Assembly (NCBI GenBank): GCA_002811675.1
Contig: PDIM01000032.1
Span: 1-33,799, forward strand
Reading direction: 5' to 3'
DNA: 33,799 bases
Source of the DNA: Ichthyosporea sp. XGB-2017a
Taxonomy: Eukaryota; Opisthokonta; Ichthyosporea
Both the position numbers and the translations under genes were made by a program. This document shows positions 1 to 10,000 of the stretch, one piece after another (position 1 is the first letter of the stretch; the number at the start of each line of letters is the position of its first letter). The notes below the pieces were generated by a model. That model searched no databases, had not been told where the DNA came from, and worked only from the letters and a program-made list of their open reading frames with translations.

Positions 1-353
1 TTCGTGTTGTGGCTTCTTCTTCGTCTTTCTCTGGATTATGATTATTTCGATTAGTTGAGTGGCGCGATACAGGTATCAAAAAAAAAAAACAAATTAACAG
101 CAAGACAACACAACGAAAGGAAATCGGAGCTCAACAAAATGAGAATCTTTTCTCCTTCGTTCTCTCTCTCTCTCTTTTTTAATTTTCAAGTACAAAAAAT
201 AATAAAAGTGACAGAAATTAGAAATTACTGTAGTCAGGAGGGGGGAGGGGTTTTTGTTTTATTTATTTTGTTTAGTTTTGCTTGTTTAGTTTCTGCGGAG
301 GAGGGCTTTTCCTTTTGGTTTTGGGGGTGTTGTGATGTGTGTGTGAGGGGTGA
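1..353. promoter_or_regulatory. Upstream region and 5' leader of cutC
   Basis: This stretch holds no coding sequence I can support. It has an A-run near 78-88, a pyrimidine-rich (CT) stretch around 150-180 and a G/T-rich leader just before the cutC start. Short open frames here begin with non-ATG codons and have low-complexity translations. The promoter of cutC should lie here, but I see no convincing TATA box. The first ~60 bases could be the upstream region of a divergent neighbour outside the window. Confidence 0.4.
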
Positions 354-1208
354 ATGGAGATGAAGTTTGAGGTGTGTATTGACTCTGTGGCAAGTGCCAT
401 GAATGCCCAGGAGGGAGGGGCGTCCCGTGTGGAACTGTGTGCGAACCTGCTGGAAGGGGGGACCACGCCTAGTGCAGGGATGCTGCGAGTGATAAAGACA
501 CGGTGCCCGGAACTGCCCGTGTATGTGATGATTCGCCCGCGGGGAGGTGATTTCCTGTATAGTGCTGCTGAGAAGGAGGTTATGCGGGCTGATATTGAGG
601 TGCTGAAGCAGGAAGGGGCAGATGGGATTGTTGTTGGGTTGCTCACCAAGGAAGGACGTGTTGATGTGGAGGGGACTGCGGAAATGGTGGGCCTTGCTCG
701 TCCTCTGCCGGTGACTTTCCACAGGGCGTTTGATATGGTGTCTTGCAGCTACCAGGAGGGCCTCAGGGACCTTATGAGGCTGGGGGTGGGTATGTGTGTG
801 TGTCTGTGTGCTGTGTGTGTGTTTTCCGTGTGTGGCTAATGTTTTTGTGTGTTCTTGTGTTGGTTGATAGAGCGGGTCCTGACTAGCGGGCTAGATGCAA
901 CTGCTCTGGAGGGTCTCCCCACCCTGAAAGGGATGGTTAGGATGTGTCGTGAGGAAAAGAGCTCCCTTATTGTTGTGCCAGCTGGAGGAATCAATGACCG
1001 GAACCTGCAAAGGATCTTGGACGGGTGTGGGGCGACCGAGTTCCATGCGTCTGCACGGAGTGCTGTTCCGTCAGATATGACCTTCCAGAAGGGCTTTGTA
1101 TCAATGGGCGGGGCGCTTAAACCACCAGAGTTCTCACAAAGCATTGCGAATAAGGGAAAAGTCTCTCGACTGATGGGCCTCGCCCGGGACGTGCCTCCGT
1201 CTGTGTAG
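354..1208 (+). CDS. cutC: CutC family copper homeostasis protein (two exons)
   Basis: The coding sequence is 354-789 joined to 871-1208, giving 257 residues, against about 248 for bacterial CutC. The fold is a TIM barrel. The family is linked to copper homeostasis in bacteria and animals, but its reaction is unsettled. Family hallmarks are visible in order: the N-terminal strand with the GASRVELCA motif, EGGTTPS, the MIRPRGGDF strand, TFHRAFD, RVLTSG and the late VPAGGI strand, ending near EFHASAR. RVLTSG is rebuilt exactly when the intron is removed: codon GAG is split G|AG (phase 1), giving LGVERVLTSG. Two ATGs six bases apart (354 and 360) are both possible starts, and I take the first. 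The stop is TAG. It converges on the zinc-finger gene with only 65 bases between stop codons, so the 3' UTRs probably overlap. Confidence 0.93.
790..870 (+). other. Spliceosomal intron of cutC, TG-rich
   Basis: An 81-base GT-AG intron in phase 1. The donor is G|GTATGT and the acceptor is TTGATAG|AG. Its removal restores the conserved CutC core without frameshift, while read-through meets a stop at 837-839. Most of the intron is TG/TGT repeats, and the pyrimidine tract before the acceptor is weak and interrupted by G. Confidence 0.9.
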
Positions 1209-1273
1209 GGAAAGTGACATGGACTACGTTAAAGTGGGAATAAGAGTGCCCCAGAAAAATATGTGAGGGCTGT

Positions 1274-3181
1274 TTATTTTCTCTTCTTTGCCTTTGAGGA
1301 TCCAACACGCTCGCTTTTTTTTGAAGCTGTCTTATTGAGACCCACAAACTTTTTCTTTTCATTTCTGGCCATTGTCGTTGTATTTCTACATCCCTTCCCA
1401 CCCTCCCAAAATGCAGTTTTTCCTCCCGGACCCAACTCAGCCCCACACTGGCACGGTTTAGTGTCAGAAAAGACCTGTTCGCGTGAACAAAACCCACACA
1501 CCATACGGTTGGCAAGCTTCATTTCATCATGGCTGCCCTTTTGATTCTCCAAAACGTCTTTCTCATGACACTTGTCACAAGGAAATAACTTTCCGCAGCA
1601 AGGGAATCGGAACCAGCGGCGAGATTTCTTATAATGCTTACAAGCTCCTTGACGGGGCAGTGGTTCGCCCACCACCAGAAACTCTTCAGGGGCTTTTGTT
1701 TTCTTGGGAGGGAGCGCAGTTTTTTGAGATTTAAAATTCGCACTTTTATCAGTGATGAAGGATTGATTTTGTCTAAATAAAATACCTCCAATTTGAAACT
1801 CCATCTTTGTGTGGCATTGGACGCAGTTTATCTCTTTTCGGGACATCCTCTGGACGCCATTAAAAAAGGCTGCTTTTGAGCACTCAAGGCACGAGACGGA
1901 CAAGACAGTTTGATGCAAAAGGACATCAAAGGGCAGGCATTGAAGCATTTCTAAATGTCCTGCAATCAACGAGTGTTCGTGGACCATTAGCGGCTTAAAT
2001 CTAGCGCTAAGGGACATTTTGCATTTAGAGCAATTGAAACTAATTTCATTTGTTGGGCCAAAAGCCACGTCTTTACGTACACGGCAACGTTGACAAGAGA
2101 CAGTCATCTGAAGCTGTTTGATTTGCAGAATTCCGACATTAGTTAAAAGCAACTCCTTTAGAACGATTTCAGTGCCACTTACAATTTTCGAAGAAGGGGC
2201 AGACGGATTATTCGTGCCAGAAGCTTTTGAAGACGCATCTTCATCCTTTTCTTCTTCCGAATCTGCCACATTTTCCCCCACCTCTTCCTGTACACCCCTT
2301 TCCTTCCCGACTTCAGGAGTAGCACACTCGTCACGTTCTACTTTGATATTCGTGTGATGGACAAATTGAATCCCGTGCTGTTGCAACGTCTGCTCTTGGC
2401 GCAAAATTTCTCCACTCTTTGTGAATAAGTCTTCGATGTTTTTATGAAGCCACTTGAGAAAAGGACGGAAAAGCAAAACAATCCCATTGATAGAACGCAG
2501 GCGATGGATGTGATCCATCATTGTCTTATTCATCCACCGCCTCATAACCTCAGGGAGGCCTTCTTGCTCTACAAATGAGACTATGCACTCGTTGCGAGGG
2601 TAGAACTCAGGAAGTATGATGCGAAGAACAAAGGTATCCATAGTGTATGGCCAGTCTGGATCAGAGGGCGAAAATGTTACTTCACAAATGTCAGCATTCT
2701 CTAAATCATTTGTCTGAATTGTTTTAAAGGAACCTCTAAAACGTCGTTGAATTTGAAAAAGCTCCGTTTCCTTTAGTTTTTGCAATTCAAATTCTGGTAA
2801 TTCTGCCAGCTGTGAAGCACGGACTACAGAAGTTTTAGTCTCACTTAAACCAGGTGTAGTTGTGTTTGCCTTCGTGTTTATGCCAACAGAGGAAATATCA
2901 TGGCTATATTTACACTTTTTCCCAAAGCGACACTTGCCTGACCTCTTAAACACTAGGCAGGGACGCTTGGAAGGGTCAGTTTCCTCAACAACATGCACGG
3001 TGAGTTGTCTAGGAATAAATATTTGGGCATTCGCATTAAGCGAAGTGGTCGGCGGGGCGTCGGCCTCAGTTACAGTCAAAGAATGCATCCCTTCAGTTAT
3101 AGAAGACGGTGCCTCCAGTGAGGTACGCTCGCCATGGCTGTCACTATTACTACATGTCTCCTGCGGAAGAGACGCATTCAT
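1274..3181 (-). CDS. CCCH zinc finger, RWD-like and CHY zinc finger protein
   Basis: A single-exon gene of 635 residues. The first ATG is at 3181 (MNASLPQ). The open frame extends four codons upstream only through a TTG. Visible parts: a C-x8-C-x5-C-x3-H finger at about residues 75-94 (CLVFKRSGKCRFGKKCKYSH), an RWD-like domain at about 125-245 with the typical LPEFYP motif, an acidic Ser/Glu linker at about 285-335, several CxxC pairs at about 360-460 that look like zinc ribbons, and a CHY-type finger at about 510-600 (CKHY, CCGKLFPCDKCH, CGFC, CQCG). The tail is Lys/Ser rich and could act as a nuclear signal. The CCCH finger suggests RNA binding. The RWD domain suggests protein contacts of the GCN2/RWDD type. 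CHY fingers occur in RCHY1/Pirh2 ubiquitin ligases and in Hot13, but no RING finger is present here. The order CCCH-RWD-CHY matches, from memory, a little-studied family in fungi and protists. The molecular role is unknown. Confidence 0.88.
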   Translation of the reverse strand: MNASLPQETCSNSDSHGERTSLEAPSSITEGMHSLTVTEADAPPTTSLNANAQIFIPRQLTVHVVEETDPSKRPCLVFKRSGKCRFGKKCKYSHDISSVGINTKANTTTPGLSETKTSVVRASQLAELPEFELQKLKETELFQIQRRFRGSFKTIQTNDLENADICEVTFSPSDPDWPYTMDTFVLRIILPEFYPRNECIVSFVEQEGLPEVMRRWMNKTMMDHIHRLRSINGIVLLFRPFLKWLHKNIEDLFTKSGEILRQEQTLQQHGIQFVHHTNIKVERDECATPEVGKERGVQEEVGENVADSEEEKDEDASSKASGTNNPSAPSSKIVSGTEIVLKELLLTNVGILQIKQLQMTVSCQRCRVRKDVAFGPTNEISFNCSKCKMSLSARFKPLMVHEHSLIAGHLEMLQCLPFDVLLHQTVLSVSCLECSKAAFFNGVQRMSRKEINCVQCHTKMEFQIGGILFRQNQSFITDKSANFKSQKTALPPKKTKAPEEFLVVGEPLPRQGACKHYKKSRRWFRFPCCGKLFPCDKCHEKDVLENQKGSHDEMKLANRMVCGFCSREQVFSDTKPCQCGAELGPGGKTAFWEGGKGCRNTTTMARNEKKKFVGLNKTASKKSERVGSSKAKKRK

Positions 3182-3400
3182 TGGCAATTCCAAAACACTG
3201 AAGGGAAAGTACTAGGGACGGAGAAAATTAAGTATAAATATCAAGTTTATAAGAAAAGTCGCAGATAAGATACGGCAAGATGAATCTACAAAGGGAAGGG
3301 AAGAAACAAGCAATCGACTATGTGACCCCGTGAATCTCACACAAACCAGGCAACGCGTTGACTGTTGTGCTAGTATTCATTCGACTGTGTGCTACATAGT

Positions 3401-3416
3401 ATTCATTCATTCATTC
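3401..3416. repeat. (ATTC)4 microsatellite
   Basis: Four tandem ATTC units. The 9-base string tagtattca occurs both just before this tract and about 28 bases upstream (3371-3379), so the region looks like a small local duplication with slippage. Confidence 0.8.
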
Positions 3417-3613
3417 TTAGTCAATAATACAGTGCACAACACTACACAAGTCCATGTCCAAGGCATTAGGTAATGGGGGACTAGAGTGAGGCGCTAGCTA
3501 AGAGACTTGGGAGGCAGTTAAATTTCTGTGTACGAGAGTGAGCCACCAAGGAGGGGTTGAGCCACTGGGCCAGGCCTCAAGCTCTCTTTGTTTGGCTTTT
3601 TTGTTTATTTTTC

Positions 3614-3634
3614 ACAGTACATGTACAGTACTGT
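3614..3634. repeat. Overlapping palindromes
   Basis: Two overlapping perfect 10-base palindromes, GTACATGTAC (3617-3626) and ACAGTACTGT (3625-3634), sit in the divergent intergenic region. Palindromes of this kind can be dimeric transcription-factor sites. No factor can be named. Confidence 0.5.
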
Positions 3635-3673
3635 AGGAGATGGGCCTGCACCTAAAGCCTAGCAAGTAACATA

Positions 3674-3688
3674 CCTATAGCCTATAGG
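3674..3688. repeat. 7-1-7 inverted repeat CCTATAG-C-CTATAGG
   Basis: The seven-base arms are perfectly complementary around one central base. The left arm is also directly repeated (CCTATAGCCTATAG). It lies about 400 bases before the CAP-Gly start and about 490 bases from the zinc-finger start. Confidence 0.5.
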
Positions 3689-3998
3689 CCCAGTATGTCA
3701 GTGTACGAATTGTGTTATTGTGCAGGACTGGCCTAGCTAGCCCCCTCCTCCCTCATAAGGGCCCCTTGCTTTGACTGCTAGCTGTGGCTTGCAGAGTAGA
3801 TATGTGTATGTCAGATTAGGGACTGAAGGGCAGGGATTTACATTATAGTGTTGTGTTGTTCTCTATATATTAGACTGTTGTATATTCCTTTCTCCCCCCC
3901 TTCCTTCTGTGCAGTTCTTTTTTCTTTCTTATTGTTTCTTTCTGTTTTGTTTGTTAGTTTCGGCCGAATCCTCACCACTCTCCTCTTCGTGCGAGTGA

Positions 3999-4028
3999 AT
4001 GAAAAGTGAAGGAGGTGGCGTATTGTGA
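3999..4028 (+). other. Short upstream ORF in the leader of the CAP-Gly gene
   Basis: An ATG at 3999 opens a nine-codon frame ending in TGA at 4026-4028, 55 bases before the main ATG at 4084 and in another frame. If the transcript starts upstream of it, ribosomes would meet this uORF first, which could lower translation of the main frame. The transcription start is not known. Confidence 0.35.
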
Positions 4029-4083
4029 GGTTACATTGAAGAGAGAAAGGCGGAAGAAAAGGACAAAAGTGTATTCCCCAAAC

Positions 4084-7000
4084 ATGGAAGGGGCCAGTGG
4101 GCGTTATGTTGCGGGAAGTAGACCCAAGCAAGATCTACTTGCTGCGGGTCGTGAGAAGGTTAGTGTAGGAGCTGATGTTACTAAAGATGCATGCAGTGTT
4201 TTTGTGGAAGTAAGAAGTTCTCAGTTAGACCTGTTACTTACAAGATTTCACATCCTCATCTCTTTTGTGTTTTTGTTCTTTTATTATTATGTAATATTTC
4301 TTCATTTCTGTAGTTTAAGCAATTTAAGAAAAAAAGATCCGGTACGAGCTCGTCGGGAGCGTATGTTGGTTTTTCTCAATCTTCAGGAAGTGGACGGGGA
4401 ATGATCGGGGGCACCTCGAGCACTCACTCGAGCAAGCGCAGTTCGCCAACCCGATCCTCGTCTCCAGAAAAGTTGATGCTTTCTACACCCTCACCACCTT
4501 TGCATCTTTCGGAAGGTTATTTCTCCACCCCACAACGGAGCCAGCGTGCGGCTGATTTTAATGCTGAGAAGCTACAATTTGAAAAACGGGCTTTGGAAGT
4601 GGAGGTATCACAGCATGTTAGCCAGTTGAATACCCTTGTAGATCGTGTTACGGAAGAAAAAGACAATCTTCAAAGAAAGTATTCTGTGCAACTGAAGAAA
4701 GCGCAGTCTGATTTGCAGCAGGCGGGAAAGGACGTTAGGGAATATCAAAGGATGATTGATTCTTGTCTTATAATCGATGCTGAAGTTAAGAGAAATGTCT
4801 TAGAAACAATTGGCAGTGCGGATGAGAGTCACGAGGTGGAAAATGATGGATGGACTACCTCAATGCGTAAAAAGAGCTCTGTAGAAAGCGAAAGATTAGA
4901 GCTAGCGGAAAGAATGGAAAGCACTCGGAAGATAGTAAGTGCGGTTTGTAAGAAGGCAAAGTTGACGGACTCATTGAAAGGCGAAGTAGCCAAACTCAAG
5001 AAGGAAAACAAATTGTTGCATAGTCAGCTTTTGAACAATGACGGATCTGAAAACTCGGAAAATTTGAAACCTTTGACGGTGGGGACTGATGAAGCGGAAG
5101 ATTTATACTTAAAGTTAAAGGAAGAAATGAGTGCCAATGAAAAATTGAGGGAGCAATGTGTGGCGCTGAACGAAGCCTTGGGGGAAAAGGCTGAATCTTT
5201 GAAGCAAGAATGCGCTAGCAGTACGGATGATTCGATGTTGAGGGATAGTGTTCTGCAGCTAAAGCAACTCGCCCTGAAAGTGGAAAATCAGAAGAGCGAA
5301 AATGAGAGATTGGCAAGTGAACTGAAAGCAAAGAGTAAAAGGGTATCCTCTTTGGAGTCTTTTATTCAACAGATGCGGGAGGCGCAGTCAAATGATTTGC
5401 ATGGGAATGAAAATATGCTTCAGGCTCTCAGTGCGAGGTTTGACGAAGAAAAGCGGTTTATGGAAAGCTCATATCTTAATGAAATTAGTGAACTTAAGGC
5501 TCAGTACAATGAAGTTGTTGACCATTATGATAACCTTGTTAAGAAATATGAAACAAAGTTGAGAGAAGACTCTATTCCCAGTGCATCTGAAAATATTAGA
5601 TTCCAAACCTTAAATATTGAATTGGATGATAAGAAAGCCGAGATTGAAGACCTGAACGGAACTGTGAAGGATTTACTGCGAAAACTAGAGGTGGCAAACA
5701 AAACTTCGCTGGGTAAAACTGAGGAAGTTGAGCGCCTAAAACGAGAGCTTTCTTCCATTGGATCTGCTAAAGATAAAATAATGACTGAGTTTGAGGTTTT
5801 AGATCGTGAACGAGTTGATCATGGTGAAGCTAGCCGAGATCTTCAAACTTTGCAAAGTGAATTTAATACCCAAAAGCTCATAATTATTAGAGAGTTTGAA
5901 ACTGAAATCGAACGCCTAAAGCTGAACTCTGAAGCCAAACTCGAAAGTGCCCAGTTGAAAATCAGCTCCCTTACGAGGGACCTAGAGGCGGTGCGTGAAG
6001 CAAATTCTGGAATATCAAGAGACGTAAAAATGCATCATGATGAATTTGAGCAACACACTAAAGATGTTTTTGAGCTTAAAAGTATGAACATGGAATTACA
6101 AATGAAAAACAAACAATTGGGCGGGGAAAATCGCGATATAGTGCAGAAAATGGATGCGGCGAGAGAGGAAGTATCTTGTCTCAAAGATGAACTAAAGGAG
6201 TGCAAAAAGGAAATGCAAGCAGCGACCAAAGAGCATGGGAGAGAAGTTAAGAGTTTGAATGAGGAAATCGAAACTTTGCGTGGCAAGTGCAGTGCAGCCG
6301 AGGAAGCGTCGTTGAAATCTACTACTTCTTTGGAGAGTGTGAAGGGTCAAATTTCCGAAAAGAGTGAAAAATTAAGGGAGTATGAGTTACAGGAAAAGTA
6401 CACTTTAGAAAAGCTTACCGCAAGCCGAGAAATGGTGGAGAGTTTGCAGAAGAAAGTTTCTGAAAAGGAAGATTATGTTCGTCAGCTTCAAAAAGAAATT
6501 CGATCTATTGAAGGAACGAATAAGAGTGCAGAGCTGGAATCGGAATCTCTTCGACGTGAACTTGCTTCTGTAAAAAGCAGTGTGAATGATCTTTCTATTC
6601 AATTAAGTGATTGTAAGAATTTTTACGAAAGTAAGCTACGAGAAATTCAGCATAAAGCTGATGGAGAAAAATTAGAATTCGAACGTGTCTTGTCTGAACG
6701 GGGAATGGAATTACGGACACTTTCGGAAAAATATGAATCCTGCGAAAAGGAGCGTATGTCTTTGGCTGCTGGTTTGGATGAAATGCGTTCTTCTGTACAA
6801 AATGAGACTAAGAATTCTGAGGAGTTTAGAAAGAAATCTGTTTCTGAGCTTGAAGATTTTCGGAAGAAATTACTCGAGAGTGAAGCCAATCTATGTGGCA
6901 CCATAAGTGAACGGGACTTGCTGGTTGGGAAAGTTAAGGATATGGAATCTACTAAGGAAGAATTGGAAAATGAAAACCAAATGCTGGCCAATAAGCATGC

Positions 7001-10000
7001 CGAAATGTCCTTACTATGCGAAAAGTCCAGAGAAGAGCTTGAAGAATTGAAAAATCGCTTTGAAACTACCAATACCCAGCTTAACTCTACAGTGAGTATT
7101 TTGGAAGAACTGGATGGCAAGTATCAGGTAGTTTTGGCTTTGAAAGAAAAGGCTTTGGAAAAGGAAAAATCAGGAGAAGCAAAGGTGCAAGAGCTTATGG
7201 TCCTTGTCCAAAAGCTGAAGTCGGAGAACAATGCCTGTGAGAGCACGGTTAATCGACTGTCCGAAAAATGCAAAGAGCAGGACACATATAGATTAAATGC
7301 GGATTCTCTTGTTCAGAATTTAACTGCTGATTTGCGCAGCTTGCGGGAAAAGTATGATGAAAGTGTTACTGAATCGAAGTTGGTCGAAGGAGTTTTGAGG
7401 CAGAAGGAAAGCCAAATTATGGAACTTGAGAGTAGAATTCAAACAATATGTTCAGATAGGGATGCTAGTTTGGAGCAATGCAAATCCAAATTAAAAGATT
7501 ATGTTGTTAAGTTCGATCAGTCTGACGCCAATAATCAATCGATTTCAGCTCAATTGCAAATTTTAAAAGAAGAGGCACAATCGTACTTTGAGTCGAACCA
7601 AACGCTTGGTGAAGAAAATAAGACTTTGAAAGAGGAAAATGATGCTTTTAAGGAAACTGTGGCTCGCATCAGCGCTAGCAATGCTTCATTAGAATTTGAA
7701 AGAAATTCTTTGAAGGAATCTAAGAGTCAGCTGGAGGGTGAAGCCGCAAAATTAATTAGCAAGGTGGAAGGGTTGACAAAAGATAAGCACGAACTTTTAG
7801 GTCGCAATGAGGGACTCTCCCACGTTGAGCAGCTTCTCAAGGAGCGGGAGTTTGAGCTGAAAGAAGGACGAGAAAAGCAAAGCGACTTTGAATTTGAAGT
7901 GAGCAATTACCGACAGAGCCTTAGTGAAATCGAACTTGAGCTTACCTCAACCAAGGAGCAGTTACAGGACCGTGAGAAAAAGATTGCAAAATTGAAGAAT
8001 GCAAGAAAAGAGCTTGATAGTTTGCACATGGATGCGACTAATCAAATTGTTAAGCTTGAGGAAGAAAACGTTCAAATAGCAGACGAGCTTGCCACGCGAA
8101 CTGAAGAGCGAGATGAAGCTTATTCTCAGGTGGCTCTATTGACTGAAAATGCTTCTGGGCTCGAAGTGAAGGTGCAACAAATTCAGGAAAAGAATGCGAA
8201 ATTAGACGAAGAGTTAACGCAGTTGAGAGAAACTTTTTCGTGTACTGAAAGTGAGTACAAGAAAACAATTTCTAGCTTGGAAACAACGCATAAGAAGGAG
8301 CGCAGAGAGAGTTTAAGTAATATTTCTGAATTGCAAAAGAATTATTTGGATGAGCATTCAAACCTAGAAAAAGTGAAAGAATCGTATGAACAGGATGAAG
8401 TGATTATAGCTGATATGAAAAAAGAAAATGCGAGATTGAATGAAGAAATCTGTGCTTTGGAAACTTCTCTTTGCAAAGAAACTGAAACGGTGTCTATTCT
8501 TAAAGATTCGTTGGCAACTGCAAGTATGAACTGTAAACAGTTGGAAGAAGACTTAGTGGACATGGAGCATAGTTATCAAGAGCAGCTGAGTGAATGGGAA
8601 GGTATTGTGGAGAGCACCAAAAACACTCTTGAGGCAGAGATAAAAAAAGCAAATGAGAGCGCAGCGTCTGTATCTTCGGCTTTGGCTTTGAAAGAAAACG
8701 ATATTGCTAGTTTGAGTACGCAACTTCAAGAGTTAACTGCATCCCTTAAAGCTCTCCAAGCCAAGTTTGAGGATTCGTCCAAAGCGGCGACCACTTTTGA
8801 GCGCCTATTCAATGAGCAGCTTGAACGCAATGAAGCTTTATCGAAAGAGGCAAGCTTGGCCAAAGACACGCTTAATAGTGTAAAGTTACAGTCTTCTAGG
8901 AGATCTTCTGATTTGGAGACCCAGACTTTACGGCTAGAAAGCCTTGAATCTAAGGCAGTGGAGGACAGAAAGGCTATTGGTGAGCTCAAGAATTCTCTTG
9001 GTGTGAAAGAAAATGAGCTTGAAACTTTGATAGCTGAACATCGCATTGAAAAGGAGCAGGCTCACGACCTGTGGGTGTCCGAAAAAGAAGAACTAAAAAA
9101 AGAACAAAGAACACAGCTTGACACAATGCGATTTGAATTTGAGAGCGAATTGCAAATAGCCACCGAAAAGGCGACGAAGTTGGAAGCAAAAAATTCTGAT
9201 TTGATGCAGATGATTGATGAATTTAAATCTGAATTTCAATCCCAACTTGTTCAGTTGGACGGCCAAGCCGATCAACACAAAATAGACTCAGCAAAGCTTG
9301 TGGCCCATTTGGAGAACAAAATCAAGATATCGGAAGAAGCATGTAACCAATATAAGGACCAGCTGGTGGACTCGGAAAGAAGTTTAGAGAGCGCTCGTCA
9401 AGAAATTGAATCTTTACGCAAAGCGTACTCTGAGAAGCTTTCAGCTTTGAAAGAAAAATATAAGCAAAAGGTTGCAGAAAAGATCGAGTCTATTAAAGTA
9501 CAGTTTGAGGCGGAAATAGGCCGCCTAGCCGACGAGAGGGACTGTCAGCAAGAGGAATTAAGCACATTTTTCGAAGACCTAGAAGAGAAAAATGAGAAGG
9601 AGCGGTGCGCTCTAGAGGCAGTGTCTCAAGAATTTGACGCCTTCAAAGTGAAATATAGCGAATTGCAAGAGGAGCATAATGCCCTTTTAGGGCTATTCTC
9701 TGAACAGAAGAGTGAAATTGCTTCCTTAAGGCGCGGGTCAATGAAGGAAGACCAAAATGGTAGCTTACTGCAGATCACTGAAGACTACAAGCGACTCGCT
9801 GAAACATTGAATGAGGGCAGTGCTGATATATTGAAGAGCATTACCGAGCAATACGACAGCAAAGTATTTCATATGGAAAAAAAGATCGAAAATCTGAAGG
9901 CAAAGGTAGATGAAGGTGTGCGGAAAGAGCAATGTTTGGTGCTTGAGCTTGAGGTGGTTGGTAAGGAATGCGACTCTATGAGGCGTAGACTGAATTCGCA

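Larger units (their letters stand above)
3182..4083. promoter_or_regulatory. Divergent upstream region between the zinc-finger gene and the CAP-Gly gene
   Basis: About 900 bases without a supportable gene, the largest clean divergent promoter region in the window. It contains a TATAAATA at 3233-3240 on the plus strand (TATTTATA on the minus strand, about 50 bases before the zinc-finger start), ATTC repeats, two short palindromic clusters (listed separately) and a long pyrimidine run at 3876-3950 before the CAP-Gly gene. I saw no tRNA or other RNA gene. Confidence 0.4.

Noticed and set aside
3182-3193. Four-codon N-terminal extension of the zinc-finger protein
   Set aside because: It depends on a TTG start. 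The ATG at 3181 is the first real start codon.
4006-4083. Start of the CAP-Gly protein at 4006
   Set aside because: This codon is GTG. The first ATG in the frame is 4084, and the extra 26 residues have no support.
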